A stretch of 64,000 nt of DNA from Acidimicrobiales bacterium (GTDB lineage Bacteria; Actinomycetota; Acidimicrobiia; Acidimicrobiales; MedAcidi-G1), in assembly GCA_029242745.1 (NCBI GenBank), contig JAQWTI010000026.1, positions 1-64,000 of the forward strand, in the 5' to 3' direction. The notes below the pieces were generated by a model that saw only the letters and a program-made list of their open reading frames with translations, did no database searches and was not told where the DNA came from. Both the position numbers and the translations under genes were made by a program. Position 1 is the first letter of the stretch; every line of letters begins with the position of its first letter. Below, in pieces: positions 53,063 to 61,427 of the stretch.

Positions 53063-55282
53063 TCATCGGAGCCTGATTACCTGGCGGCTGGCCAGACCGT
53101 CCAGAGCGTTCTCCTGGATCCGATGTCTCGAGTACGACCAGAGCCCGTCGCCAATGACGAGAGTTCGCTGGATGGGCTGGATGTAGCCGCCGTCTGGCCA
53201 GCACACCACGAGATCGCTATCTACAGGAAGGGTCTCCGGGTCGAACCCGAATTCCTCAGGCCACCACTTGGTGTCCTGGCGGGGCATCGGCTCACACCAG
53301 TGTCCTGACATCAATGTGGGCGCATCCAGATCACAGACCATGACCACTGATGCATCGCCGTCGGGCCTCGACACCACGGGGCAGGGGGGCACCGGTTCGA
53401 TCTTCTCGGCGTCGCGGTGGTTGATGCGACCCTCTTCGGTGATGCCAGTATCGGACACCCTCAGTACGACTGCGCCGTGGTCGTCGGCCTGCCAGTCGTC
53501 GAATGGAAGGACGGCCCGATCGTTCCACCACAGAAAGGCGTGGTGGTCCCATTCCGCACCGCTGTGTCCACCGCCAGGTGACCAAGTGGCCAATTCAACG
53601 GGTGCATCGAGGTCCGAGACGTCGAACAGAGTGACCTTGGTTCCGGTGGCGCGACCTTCGCCGGTGGCCTCCTGGCCGATGCCAAGGATCCGATCCGACC
53701 TCACCGGGTGGAGGTAGCCGGAGTAGCCGGTGATTTTCAGTTCTCCACGGACCCGTGGAGCGGTCGGGTCAGATAGATCCACGGTGTAGAAGGGATCGGT
53801 CTGGCGGAACGTGACCACGTAGGCCACGTCCCCTGTGTACCGGACGGCAAAGATGCGTTCGCCCCGGCCCATGTCACCCACCTGGCCGACAACTTCCAAC
53901 TCAGCGTCGCGCCGAGTAAGCACCGAGACTATGGATTCGGCGTCATCGTCGAAGCGCCACGGTCCACCGGTGGTCGACGCCACTCGGAGGTACCCGTCGT
54001 GCTCGGACATGGAAAACTGATTCAGGAGGTGGCCGGGTACCTGGCCTGAAGCGGTGTAAGCGGTCTGGGACGGATCAGTCACGTCGAACTGGTGGATAGC
54101 CGTGTCCCAGTTGCGGTCCCACCAAGATCGCCGTTGGTCGTCGGCCAGCACGTCGGGATCCACCCATGCGTTGGTTGACACGTAGAGGTGCTCGTTACCG
54201 GCGTAGACGGTCGAGCCGTCGGCAAGGACAGCGGTTGTGGAGGGTTGGGACAGCGATTCGGTGAGCGGAACCGTGAGCACCGAAAGAGTCGAGAAGCCAG
54301 CGAACGTGGTAGGGCGGGACACGTCAGCACATGTGTGTAGCAGCCCATCGACCACCGAGCCGTCGGCTGACTCCAGAACGAACCCGGGCATCCAATCGGC
54401 GAGTGTGGTTTCGGTTACCACTTCGCGGTTGAACCTCCGGGCCCGCTCCTCACCGTTGCTGTTCTGCGGGTACACGAAGGGGAGTTCGTCGGGCGGTGTG
54501 GTGATCACCACGCGGGCTGAGCCGCCGACCACCCGGGTGGACACGTGGTGCCCCTCGACAGTAAGGACATTGGCGATCCGTAGGTCGGTCGGATCCGACA
54601 GATCGACCTCAATGAGACTTGTCAACTCCCGCCAGCCTCCTGTGGGTATGAGACTTGAGAAGGCTGGCGGGAATAGGGGGTCTCCGTCGAGGTACGTGTC
54701 TGCGACGAGCAGTACCCGATTGCCGGTTAACAGCATTTGCCGACTCCAGTGGCCCTCGATACGCAGGGTGTCGGTCAGCGTTGCTTCGCCTTCAATCAGC
54801 GACACGTGATGGAGCCGGTCATCCTCGATGACCAAGATTCGTTGGCCATCAGTTTTGAGTAGGTCAGGCTCGTCGATACCTAGCTCCTGGACGTTGGTGC
54901 CCGAGTAGTCCTGCCCCTCGACGAGCCTTTCGTTTGATGTCCGGGCGATAGGTCCGGACGTTGCTATCGAGTCCTCGGCCACAGCGGTGGCTTCCAGCAT
55001 CACCGGACCGCCGTACCAGTTGCCGCTGAGGCCGTAGGGGCCGACCCTCTCGACGGCCTCTACCTGTAGATGAAGCAGGAGTTCTTCGCACGCCGTGAAG
55101 GCGACGAGGCCGGCTGTTAACTCGGTATCCGAGACGTCGACAGCGCCGGTAGTTGTGGTGCGTCCTCCAGGCAGACCGTGCTCCTCAGGGTCCTTGGCAC
55201 ATGCACTGGTCACCAACGTCACTACCAAGAAGAGGCCCAAGATGGCGGAGCGAATTCGCCAGTAGTTACGCCAACGTGTCAT
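53063..55282 (-). CDS. secreted beta-propeller lipoprotein
   Basis: 739 residues. The N-terminal signal IRSAILGLFLVVTLVTSAC ends in a lipobox, so the protein should be exported and lipid-anchored. The rest reads as the beta-propeller-domain family: NVQELGIDEPDLLKTDGQRILVIEDDRL, LLTGNRVLLVADTY, VDLSDPTDLRI, HQFDVTDPSQTAYTASG, YTVDLSDPTAPRVRGELKITGYSGYLHPV and WSPGGGHSGAEWDHHAFLWW. Repeats of V-D-(L/V)-S-D-P recur. No catalytic residues are recognised; a calcium-stabilised scaffold or binding role is possible. It is coupled by ATGA to leuD, an odd partner. Confidence 0.8.
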   Translation of the reverse strand: MTRWRNYWRIRSAILGLFLVVTLVTSACAKDPEEHGLPGGRTTTTGAVDVSDTELTAGLVAFTACEELLLHLQVEAVERVGPYGLSGNWYGGPVMLEATAVAEDSIATSGPIARTSNERLVEGQDYSGTNVQELGIDEPDLLKTDGQRILVIEDDRLHHVSLIEGEATLTDTLRIEGHWSRQMLLTGNRVLLVADTYLDGDPLFPPAFSSLIPTGGWRELTSLIEVDLSDPTDLRIANVLTVEGHHVSTRVVGGSARVVITTPPDELPFVYPQNSNGEERARRFNREVVTETTLADWMPGFVLESADGSVVDGLLHTCADVSRPTTFAGFSTLSVLTVPLTESLSQPSTTAVLADGSTVYAGNEHLYVSTNAWVDPDVLADDQRRSWWDRNWDTAIHQFDVTDPSQTAYTASGQVPGHLLNQFSMSEHDGYLRVASTTGGPWRFDDDAESIVSVLTRRDAELEVVGQVGDMGRGERIFAVRYTGDVAYVVTFRQTDPFYTVDLSDPTAPRVRGELKITGYSGYLHPVRSDRILGIGQEATGEGRATGTKVTLFDVSDLDAPVELATWSPGGGHSGAEWDHHAFLWWNDRAVLPFDDWQADDHGAVVLRVSDTGITEEGRINHRDAEKIEPVPPCPVVSRPDGDASVVMVCDLDAPTLMSGHWCEPMPRQDTKWWPEEFGFDPETLPVDSDLVVCWPDGGYIQPIQRTLVIGDGLWSYSRHRIQENALDGLASRQVIRLR

Positions 55283-55872
55283 GCCGAGGTGGGCAACCAG
55301 CCTGGGCGGTTCGCCTCGTAGTCGTCGATCTCAGCGGTATGACGCAACGAGATGTCGATGTCGTCTAGCCCCTCGAGGAACCGTTCCTGGGTAGAGGACT
55401 CCAGTGGGAAGGAACACGAGATGTTGGCCTCGGGTGCCTCGAGGGTAAGGGTGGCCACGTCGACGGTAATAACTAGGTCGGGGTTGGCCTCCACGGCGTC
55501 TAGCAGAGCAGCCCCTATCTCATCAGATACCTGCACCGGCACCAGACCGTTTTTGGTGCAAGTGTTGCGGAAGATGTCGGCGAACTGGGGGGAGACTACG
55601 GCGCCGAACCCGTACTGCTGGATGGCCCACACGGCGTGCTCACGAGACGAGCCCGTTCCGAAGTTGGGGCCCGCCACCAGTACGACGGCTTCGGAGTAGC
55701 GCTCATCATTGAGCACGAAATCACGGGCGTCGCGCCACTCGGAGAACAGGCCCTTGTCGAAACCGGTGCGTTCCACACGCTTGAGCCAGTCACTCGGGAT
55801 GATCTGATCGGTATCGACATCAGAGCGACGGAGCGGCACAGCGGTTCCCGACACGATCTGGATGGCGTCCAT
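55279..55872 (-). CDS. leuD: 3-isopropylmalate dehydratase small subunit
   Basis: 197 residues, the usual size. It contains the swivelling domain of isopropylmalate isomerase: GTAVPLRRSDVDTDQIIPS, and the substrate loop VAGPNFGTGSSREHAVWAIQ with QFADIFRNTCTKNGL. It forms the heterodimer with LeuC that isomerises 2- to 3-isopropylmalate. GAGAGGA lies 6 nt before the ATG. leuC is 38 bp upstream in the same direction, and the beta-propeller lipoprotein gene overlaps its stop. Confidence 0.96.
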   Translation of the reverse strand: MDAIQIVSGTAVPLRRSDVDTDQIIPSDWLKRVERTGFDKGLFSEWRDARDFVLNDERYSEAVVLVAGPNFGTGSSREHAVWAIQQYGFGAVVSPQFADIFRNTCTKNGLVPVQVSDEIGAALLDAVEANPDLVITVDVATLTLEAPEANISCSFPLESSTQERFLEGLDDIDISLRHTAEIDDYEANRPGWLPTSA

Positions 55873-55910
55873 GGTCGTTCCTCTCTCGTTTCTGGTCTGG
55901 TGGTGGTGGA

Positions 55911-57326
55911 TTAGGTCAGGTCGTCCGGCGTGGCGAACGTGCCGGTGATGGCGGTGGCCGCTGCGACGGCCGGTGAGACTAGATGAGTGCGTCCGCCGCG
56001 TCCCTGCCGGCCCTCGAAGTTGCGGTTGCTGGTACTGGCGCAGCGCTCACCGGCAGTGAGTTTGTCGGGGTTCATGGCTAGACACATTGAACAGCCTGGT
56101 TCTCGCCAGTCGAAGCCAGCCTCAATGAACACCTCGGGCAGGCCCTCGTTCTCAGCCTGGGCCTTGACGACCCACGAGCCGGGCACTACGAGGGTGCGTA
56201 TGCCGTCCTTCACCTTTCGACCCTTGGCTACCGCTGCGGCCGCCCGGAGGTCCTCAATCCGGCTATTGGTGCATGAGCCGATGAACACGGTGTCTACGGC
56301 TACATCGCGCATTGGGGTGCCGGCTGTCAGACCCATGTACTTAAGCGCTCGCGCTGCAGATTCCCGCTGGCTGGGCTCTTCAAAGGAGGCTGGGTCCGGG
56401 ATCTTTCCGTCCATTCGCATGACCTGGCCGGGGTTAGTTCCCCACGAGACGTGTGGGGTGATCTCTGCGCCATCGATCACGATCTCGTGGTCGAAGGTCG
56501 CGCCCTGGTCGGTGGCCAGCGTCCGCCAGTCCGCTACAGCTGCGGCCCAGTCGGCTCCCGAAGGGGCGCGCGGCCGACCAGCCAGATAATCGAAGGTGGT
56601 TTGATCAGGGGCGATCAGCCCGGCCTTGGCGCCCGCCTCAATGGACATGTTGCACACGGTCATCCGGCCCTCCATCGAGAGTTGGCGGATGACCTCACCT
56701 CGGTACTCGATGATTGAGCCGATACCACCGCCAGTGCCAAGGCGACCGATGATGGCCAAAATTACATCCTTTGCGGTCGAGCCCTCAGGAAGAGTGCCGT
56801 TGACGGTGACAGCTAGTGTGCCAGGACGCTGCTGTGGGAGTGTTTGTGTGGCCAGAACGTGTTCAACCTCGCTGGTTCCGATACCGAAGGCCAAAGCACC
56901 AAACGCCCCGTGGGTGCTGGTATGGCTATCTCCACAGACAATGGTCATTCCGGGAAGCGTCAATCCCTTTTCGGGGCCGATGACGTGGACGATGCCCTGG
57001 CCGGGATCACCCATGGGGTAGTTGGTAACACCGAACTCGTGGCAGTTAGATCTGAGAGTTTCTATTTGGATACGGCTGACCGGATCCGCAATGGGCAACT
57101 CAATTTCGGCAGTTGGAACGTTGTGGTCCTCTGTGGCTACCGTCAACTCGGGGTGACGTACCTTGCGGCCGGCCATTCGGAGCCCATCGAAGGCCTGTGG
57201 AGATGTGACTTCATGGATCAAATGCAGATCAATGAAGAGAAGGTCAGGTTCGCCATCCACATGGCGAACGATGTGGCGGTCCCATACCTTCTGGCTGAGG
57301 GTTCTGGGGCTATGGGAACCGGTCAT
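55911..57326 (-). CDS. leuC: 3-isopropylmalate dehydratase large subunit
   Basis: About 471 residues, aconitase superfamily. Fe-S cysteines are seen in [12 protein letters not shown] and GCSMCLAMN, with [42 protein letters not shown] and the C-terminal [21 protein letters not shown]. The ATG at 57326 is preferred because AGGAG lies 5 nt upstream; GTG at 57332 is in frame. It lies 101 bp downstream of the UGA-containing thioredoxin-like gene on the same strand. No separate attenuator was found ahead of it. Confidence 0.95.
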   Translation of the reverse strand: MTGSHSPRTLSQKVWDRHIVRHVDGEPDLLFIDLHLIHEVTSPQAFDGLRMAGRKVRHPELTVATEDHNVPTAEIELPIADPVSRIQIETLRSNCHEFGVTNYPMGDPGQGIVHVIGPEKGLTLPGMTIVCGDSHTSTHGAFGALAFGIGTSEVEHVLATQTLPQQRPGTLAVTVNGTLPEGSTAKDVILAIIGRLGTGGGIGSIIEYRGEVIRQLSMEGRMTVCNMSIEAGAKAGLIAPDQTTFDYLAGRPRAPSGADWAAAVADWRTLATDQGATFDHEIVIDGAEITPHVSWGTNPGQVMRMDGKIPDPASFEEPSQRESAARALKYMGLTAGTPMRDVAVDTVFIGSCTNSRIEDLRAAAAVAKGRKVKDGIRTLVVPGSWVVKAQAENEGLPEVFIEAGFDWREPGCSMCLAMNPDKLTAGERCASTSNRNFEGRQGRGGRTHLVSPAVAAATAITGTFATPDDLT

Positions 57327-57427
57327 AGTCACTCCTGGACAAAGTGCCCGGCTGGGATTGGTCGGACAAGATCGCGCTCAGTCAGGATACGGCACAGGTC
57401 CGCTGTCGGCCCGATTAATCCCAGCAA

Positions 57428-58069
57428 TCACGTGTCTTCAGCCTTGGCCTCATCAATCAGGTCAAAGGCGCCTTTAGTGTCGATCTGACCAGTTGCCATG
57501 GCTAGCGAGCCGCCAGCGCTGACGGCGACAGCGGTCGGATGATCGAACACGCCAAACCGGATGTGCACCGGACCGTCGTCGACAATGTTGGGGAACCCAT
57601 TGATACCCCATTCCTCCGCAATCGTTATGGCGTAGTCCATCTGGTCGGAAGGAATCGTTGAGACTCCAATTACTGTGATTCCTGGAAGAGCGCTCAATTC
57701 GGCGACCGCCGAACTTTCTCTGCGGCATGTTGCTCAAGTAGGTGTCCAGAACCAGAACAGAACGTCTTTGCTGGCCAAAATCGTGCCATCGAACTGCTCG
57801 CCACCGATCAATGTGGCAGTGAATGCCAACTCATCTGGAATTTTATATGACGTTGAATTGGCCGCTTCTGCAGAGGTTTGGTCCGAAAACGAGTTCAGTG
57901 AAGGCTGGTTCATTTGGTCAGAAGTACCACCAGGTGACGCGAGTACCGGGGCAACTGTTGTGCCAACAGGTTTGACTAGCGGGGATTCAGGGCCCCCTGG
58001 CGAGCAGGCTGTGACTAGGAGGGCCAGACACAGCGTTGCGACTTTGATATCGACAGTGGGTCGGTTCAC
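57428..58069 (-). CDS. selenocysteine-containing thioredoxin-like (TlpA-type) lipoprotein, UGA at codon 112
   Basis: One frame of 214 codons with an internal TGA at 57734-57736, read here as Sec112. A signal ending in the lipobox LLVTAC (Cys22) is followed by a Ser/Pro/Thr-rich linker and a thioredoxin-like fold: VLFWFWTPT-Sec-ATC, i.e. Sec112-x-x-Cys115 where relatives have CxxC. Then come RRESSAVAELSALPGITVIGVST, the cis-Pro region FDHPTAVAVSAGG and DLIDEA. It should act outside the membrane in thiol-disulfide or peroxide chemistry. A SECIS-like hairpin follows the UGA. TAGGGT lies 6 nt before the GTG start. Alternative: a disrupted gene, which I consider less likely. Confidence 0.87.
57696..57715 (-). 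promoter_or_regulatory. bacterial SECIS-like element of the thioredoxin-like gene
   Basis: On the minus strand, AGTTCGGC pairs with GCCGAATT (8 bp, one G-U pair), closing the 4-nt loop GGTC. The loop begins 26 nt after the UGA and starts with G, within the spacing and loop rules for bacterial SECIS elements. Confidence 0.75.
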
Positions 58070-58101
58070 GTATTGACCCTAGGCGGGGTACCGTCGAAGG
58101 T

Positions 58102-58191
58102 GTGAGCACGAGAATGCTAATTGTCTCGGCGCTGGTTTGTGGGGTGGCTCTTCTTGTGGCCTTCACCATTCAGGTGGTGGTCGCCTCGTGA
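58102..58191 (+). CDS. small membrane peptide; in-frame coding-like extension past its TGA
   Basis: A 29-residue frame from GTG at 58102 with one hydrophobic segment (MLIVSALVCGVALLVAFTIQ). TACCGT ends 7 nt upstream, matching the leaderless pattern. Past the TGA (58189-58191) the same frame runs a further 45 codons to TGA at 58327-58329, with GC-rich third positions and a protein-like sequence including RVAYRCTAEVIREVEPAA and two cysteines. It may be a longer protein with a recoded or recently mutated codon, but I find no convincing SECIS hairpin. It diverges from the selenoprotein gene. Not recognised. Confidence 0.45.
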   Translation: MSTRMLIVSALVCGVALLVAFTIQVVVAS

Positions 58192-58329
58192 CCTCACCTG
58201 CGAGTGGCCTACCGGTGCACGGCAGAGGTCATCCGGGAGGTGGAGCCGGCGGCGACTGTCGAGTTCCAACCCCCCGCCTGCCGTGGTGATGTCGAAACGT
58301 TGTTGATGATCTTCGATAACTGGACCTGA

Positions 58330-58801
58330 CATGCTGGATCACAACGTGGAGCCTGTGGTGTGGATGAAGTGCTGACCCGGCCGAGAGTTTCTTACGCCCA
58401 GAGCCTCGCAGTGTTAGTTGCCAGTAAGGCGACTGGACTGATCTATCAAGTCGTTGATCATGGTTGGTATCAGGCATATTGGCCAAGGGGTGGATGACTT
58501 CCTGGCTGACTACGTAAAGGTGGGAAACCAACACCGTGACTATCGGTCAGAAATAGCGACCAATTATCGATCACCTACCGATTACCTAATGGCTTGAAAC
58601 TGATGCCTTCGCCTGATGGTGCCCGGTGGGGATCTTTATGGTCATGGGATGCGTGGGCCCTGTCGCTGTCCATTTACCAGACCCAACAGTTTGCCTAATC
58701 GTTAAGTCACAGCGAGTCTCATTAGATCTCAGGGCGCCCTTAGAGCGTTCTATCTGCCACTGAGTGACGGTGACTGTGGCACGGGGTACTCCCCGTAACC
58801 T
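58330..58801. other. 472-bp region with no convincing gene
   Basis: I see no known RNA or gene here. A 45-codon frame at 58460-58597 (starting MVGIRHIGQG) is weakly protein-like, and longer minus-strand frames overlap the peptidase gene and lack features. Near its right end TAACCT (58796-58801) lies 6 nt before the in-frame GTG at 58808, a possible leaderless promoter for the M24 peptidase. Confidence 0.35.
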
Positions 58802-58807
58802 GTGGTT

Positions 58808-59914
58808 GTGTTCGAACACCGCCTCGCCCAGGCTCGGGCCTCCATGGTCGACCGCAAAGTCGACTTTCTCCTCCTTTCGGTTGGTGCTGACCTGCCCTAC
58901 TTCTGCGGGTACGAGGCCATGCCGCTTGAGCGACTCACGATGCTGGTTGTGCCCCGTGACGGCGACGCCACCCTCGTGGTTCCCCATTTGGAGGCGCCAC
59001 GCGTCGTTGAGCGGCCTGATGTATTCGATGTCGTGACTTGGCGTGACGGCGAGGATCCCATTGACCTAGTGGCTAAATGCTTATCCGGTGCGGCGACCGC
59101 CGCGTTGGGTGATCAAACCTGGGCCGGATTCGCTTTAGATCTATTGTCCGCATGCCCCAACCTTCAGTTGGCCAGAGCATCAGAGGTGACGGCACCGATT
59201 CGTATGGTAAAAGATGCCGCCGAGATTGAGGCCCTCCGCCACGCTGCTGCAGCGGTGGATCGAATCCTCGCTGATGTGCAGATTGGTGCGATGCCTCTGA
59301 TCGGGCGGACCGAGGTCGACGTAGCCGGCCAGATCGCCCGTCGAATCATCGACGAGGGTCACCAGCGGGTGAACTTCACGATCGTGGCATCCGGCCCTAA
59401 TGCTGCGAGCCCTCACCATGAAGCTGGAGATCGGGTCATCCGGCAGGGTGAGTCGGTGTTGTTTGACATCGGCGGCACGATGGCCGGAGTCGACGGGGTG
59501 GGCTACTGCTCTGACATAACCCGTTGCGTTCATATCGGACCGCCGCCCGACGGGTTCGCTGAGCTTTACGAAGTGTTGTATGCCTCACAGGCTGCTGGGG
59601 TAGCAGCAGCCACCGTGGGTACTCCATGTGCCGAGGTTGACCAAGCGGCTCGCCAAGTTATCAACGCTGCGGGATACGGAGAGTTCTTTATTCACCGCAC
59701 AGGTCACGGCATTGGTATCGAGGCCCACGAGCATCCCAACATGGTCTCGGGCAATGAACTCCCGTTGGCTGCCGGTCACACGTTTTCTGTCGAGCCGGGT
59801 ATTTATGTACCTGGGATGTGGGGTGCACGTCTTGAAGACATCGTGGTGGCAACAACCGATGGTCCGGAACCTCTTAACCGCATAGACCATGGATTAGCCG
59901 TGGTCGACTGTTGA
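58808..59914 (+). CDS. M24-family metallopeptidase (Xaa-Pro aminopeptidase-like)
   Basis: About 368 residues with two domains: an N-terminal creatinase-type domain (ADLPYFCGYEAMPLERLTMLVVP) and a pita-bread catalytic domain. Metal ligands are visible as the aspartates of LFDIGG and CSDITR, His in RTGHGIGIEAHEHPN, and glutamates in SVEPGIY and RLEDIV. It removes residues preceding proline from peptides. GTG at 58808 is preferred from the -10 spacing; GTG at 58802 is in frame. No signal peptide, so cytoplasmic. Confidence 0.9.
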   Translation: MFEHRLAQARASMVDRKVDFLLLSVGADLPYFCGYEAMPLERLTMLVVPRDGDATLVVPHLEAPRVVERPDVFDVVTWRDGEDPIDLVAKCLSGAATAALGDQTWAGFALDLLSACPNLQLARASEVTAPIRMVKDAAEIEALRHAAAAVDRILADVQIGAMPLIGRTEVDVAGQIARRIIDEGHQRVNFTIVASGPNAASPHHEAGDRVIRQGESVLFDIGGTMAGVDGVGYCSDITRCVHIGPPPDGFAELYEVLYASQAAGVAAATVGTPCAEVDQAARQVINAAGYGEFFIHRTGHGIGIEAHEHPNMVSGNELPLAAGHTFSVEPGIYVPGMWGARLEDIVVATTDGPEPLNRIDHGLAVVDC

Positions 59915-59930
59915 GGCGCTAGGCCCTCTG

Positions 59931-60779
59931 GTGATCGAACTCAACGCAGCGAGTGTGTTGTTGCAGTGGGCCACAGGGGGCTTGTTTTTCTTGTGGGTTA
60001 CCGGTCGGTGGCGCGAGGTAGGTATTGGTTATGGCTGGACAATGCGGATCACTTTTGGACTCATGGCGACTGGGGCGGTGGTCGTGGGCCTGTTGGTCGA
60101 CTCAAATCCGGTACGAGAGGTGGCCGGTGTTGGCGTAGTAGCAGCCACAACGGTTGCCATGGTGGTTTCTGTGTTACGTCGTCGCGCCGGTGTTTCTGGT
60201 CAGCGTGGTGTAGAGGAGCGCAGGACCGCTCGAGTGGCTGCCATGACTGGCATTGACCGCAGTGCCCAACCTTCTGACAATGGCTTGGAGTTCCCGCCGC
60301 ACCTTGACGCCATGGCGCCGCTGTTCGGCATGGTGGGCTTGGTGGCAGCGGGACTTGCTGATGGCGAGCCGGCTGCTCTGTCGGTGGCTCGGCTGCTCGT
60401 GGGTGCAGCTTTCCTCGGTGCAGTCAGCGATGCGATGCTGCTTGGCCACTGGTATCTGGTACAGCCAGGACTGGCTCGCGGCCCACTTATCGAACTGGTT
60501 TGGTGGACTGGCCTGATATGGCCGTTCGAATTGGCCGTCCTACTCTGGCCGACCGGCATGGTTTCGGTACTGAACGGTTCCATCGACGATGGGTACAACG
60601 GCTTGTTGGGGTGGTTCTGGGCTGCCTCGACAATAGGAACATTGATTCTCGTGTTGGCTACCAGAGCAGCACTACGCGAGCGCCAGTACGCGGCAGTGAT
60701 GGCGGCTACCGGGCTGCTGTACCTAGCAATCCTCATGGCCTTCAGCATGGACCTAGTGGCTCGTGCCGCCCTTTCCTGA
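59931..60779 (+). CDS. multi-spanning membrane protein of unknown function
   Basis: 282 residues with seven or eight predicted membrane helices (for example AASVLLQWATGGLFFLWV, ITFGLMATGAVVVGLLV and the late AAVMAATGLLYLAILMAFS). A soluble loop lies around residues 85-125. Conserved-looking residues include LLGHWYLVQPGLARGPLIEL with His, Trp and Tyr in a membrane segment, which could hold heme or a metal, but I do not recognise the family. The GTG at 59931 lies 16 bp after the peptidase gene, so they are probably co-transcribed. Confidence 0.65.
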   Translation: MIELNAASVLLQWATGGLFFLWVTGRWREVGIGYGWTMRITFGLMATGAVVVGLLVDSNPVREVAGVGVVAATTVAMVVSVLRRRAGVSGQRGVEERRTARVAAMTGIDRSAQPSDNGLEFPPHLDAMAPLFGMVGLVAAGLADGEPAALSVARLLVGAAFLGAVSDAMLLGHWYLVQPGLARGPLIELVWWTGLIWPFELAVLLWPTGMVSVLNGSIDDGYNGLLGWFWAASTIGTLILVLATRAALRERQYAAVMAATGLLYLAILMAFSMDLVARAALS

Positions 60780-60830
60780 GACTTAAATTCCTAGGGCCAC
60801 GTCTTGACAGTCGATAGGATTTGCTCCCTG

Positions 60831-61391
60831 ATGACCGAGGTGCGCGTTTACACCCGTCGCGGTGACGATGGAACGACCGGGCTGCTCTACGGAAGCAGGG
60901 TCGCTAAAGATGCAGCTCAACCAAGGGCCTATGGGGACGTAGATGAAACGCAGGCTGCCATCGGTCTGGCCAGAGCAGCTGCCGGACCGGAGTTGGGCGC
61001 CATCCTTGTTGGCCTTGAGCGTGACCTTTGGATGGTGATGGCCGAGTTGGCATGCAATCCTGAGAAGGTCGACCAGTTGCACGAGAGTGGGTCACGACCT
61101 ACTCCAGAAATGGTCACAGCGTTAGAGTCCCTTATCGACGATGTCTCAGATCAGTTCGAATCTCCAACCGAGTTCGTTGTACCTGGCGAGGACGAGGTGT
61201 CAGCCCGTCTCGATGTGGCTCGCACAGTTTGCCGTCGAGCCGAGCGTTCGGCCCTTTCGGCAGCCGCTGAGGGATCCTCAGTCCTGCCTTATCTAAACCG
61301 CCTATCCGATCTACTTTGGACGCTGGCTCGATGGCAGGAGGGTGGGTCGCTTGCCACCCGCTCGGTGCCACGTAGCGCCGCATTCGACTGA
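60831..61391 (+). CDS. ATP:cob(I)alamin adenosyltransferase, PduO type
   Basis: 186 residues. The ATP-binding N-terminus VYTRRGDDGTTGLLYGSRV, the VDETQAAIGLARA helix and the signature PGEDEVSARLDVARTVCRRAERSALSA are diagnostic, with PYLNRLSDLLWTLARW at the end. It makes adenosylcobalamin for B12-dependent mutases or for cobalamin salvage. In the signature a His found in most relatives (ALLHLARTV) is Asp here. ATG 60831 matches the family; the frame is open to 60804. No cobalamin riboswitch seen upstream. Confidence 0.93.
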   Translation: MTEVRVYTRRGDDGTTGLLYGSRVAKDAAQPRAYGDVDETQAAIGLARAAAGPELGAILVGLERDLWMVMAELACNPEKVDQLHESGSRPTPEMVTALESLIDDVSDQFESPTEFVVPGEDEVSARLDVARTVCRRAERSALSAAAEGSSVLPYLNRLSDLLWTLARWQEGGSLATRSVPRSAAFD

Positions 61392-61427
61392 CCTGAGTGG
61401 CTTCGGCCTGATTTCCTAGGGAGCACA

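Noticed and set aside
57734-58069. Lipoprotein of 111 residues ending before the thioredoxin active site
   Set aside because: The protein would stop at the exact active-site position and the other half continues in frame, so a recoded UGA explains it better.
58330-58801. Cobalamin or other known riboswitch
   Set aside because: I could not identify the conserved core of any riboswitch class, and the downstream gene is a peptidase.
58586-58987. Minus-strand frame across the gap and peptidase start
   Set aside because: It overlaps the clearly coding M24 peptidase and has no recognisable domain.
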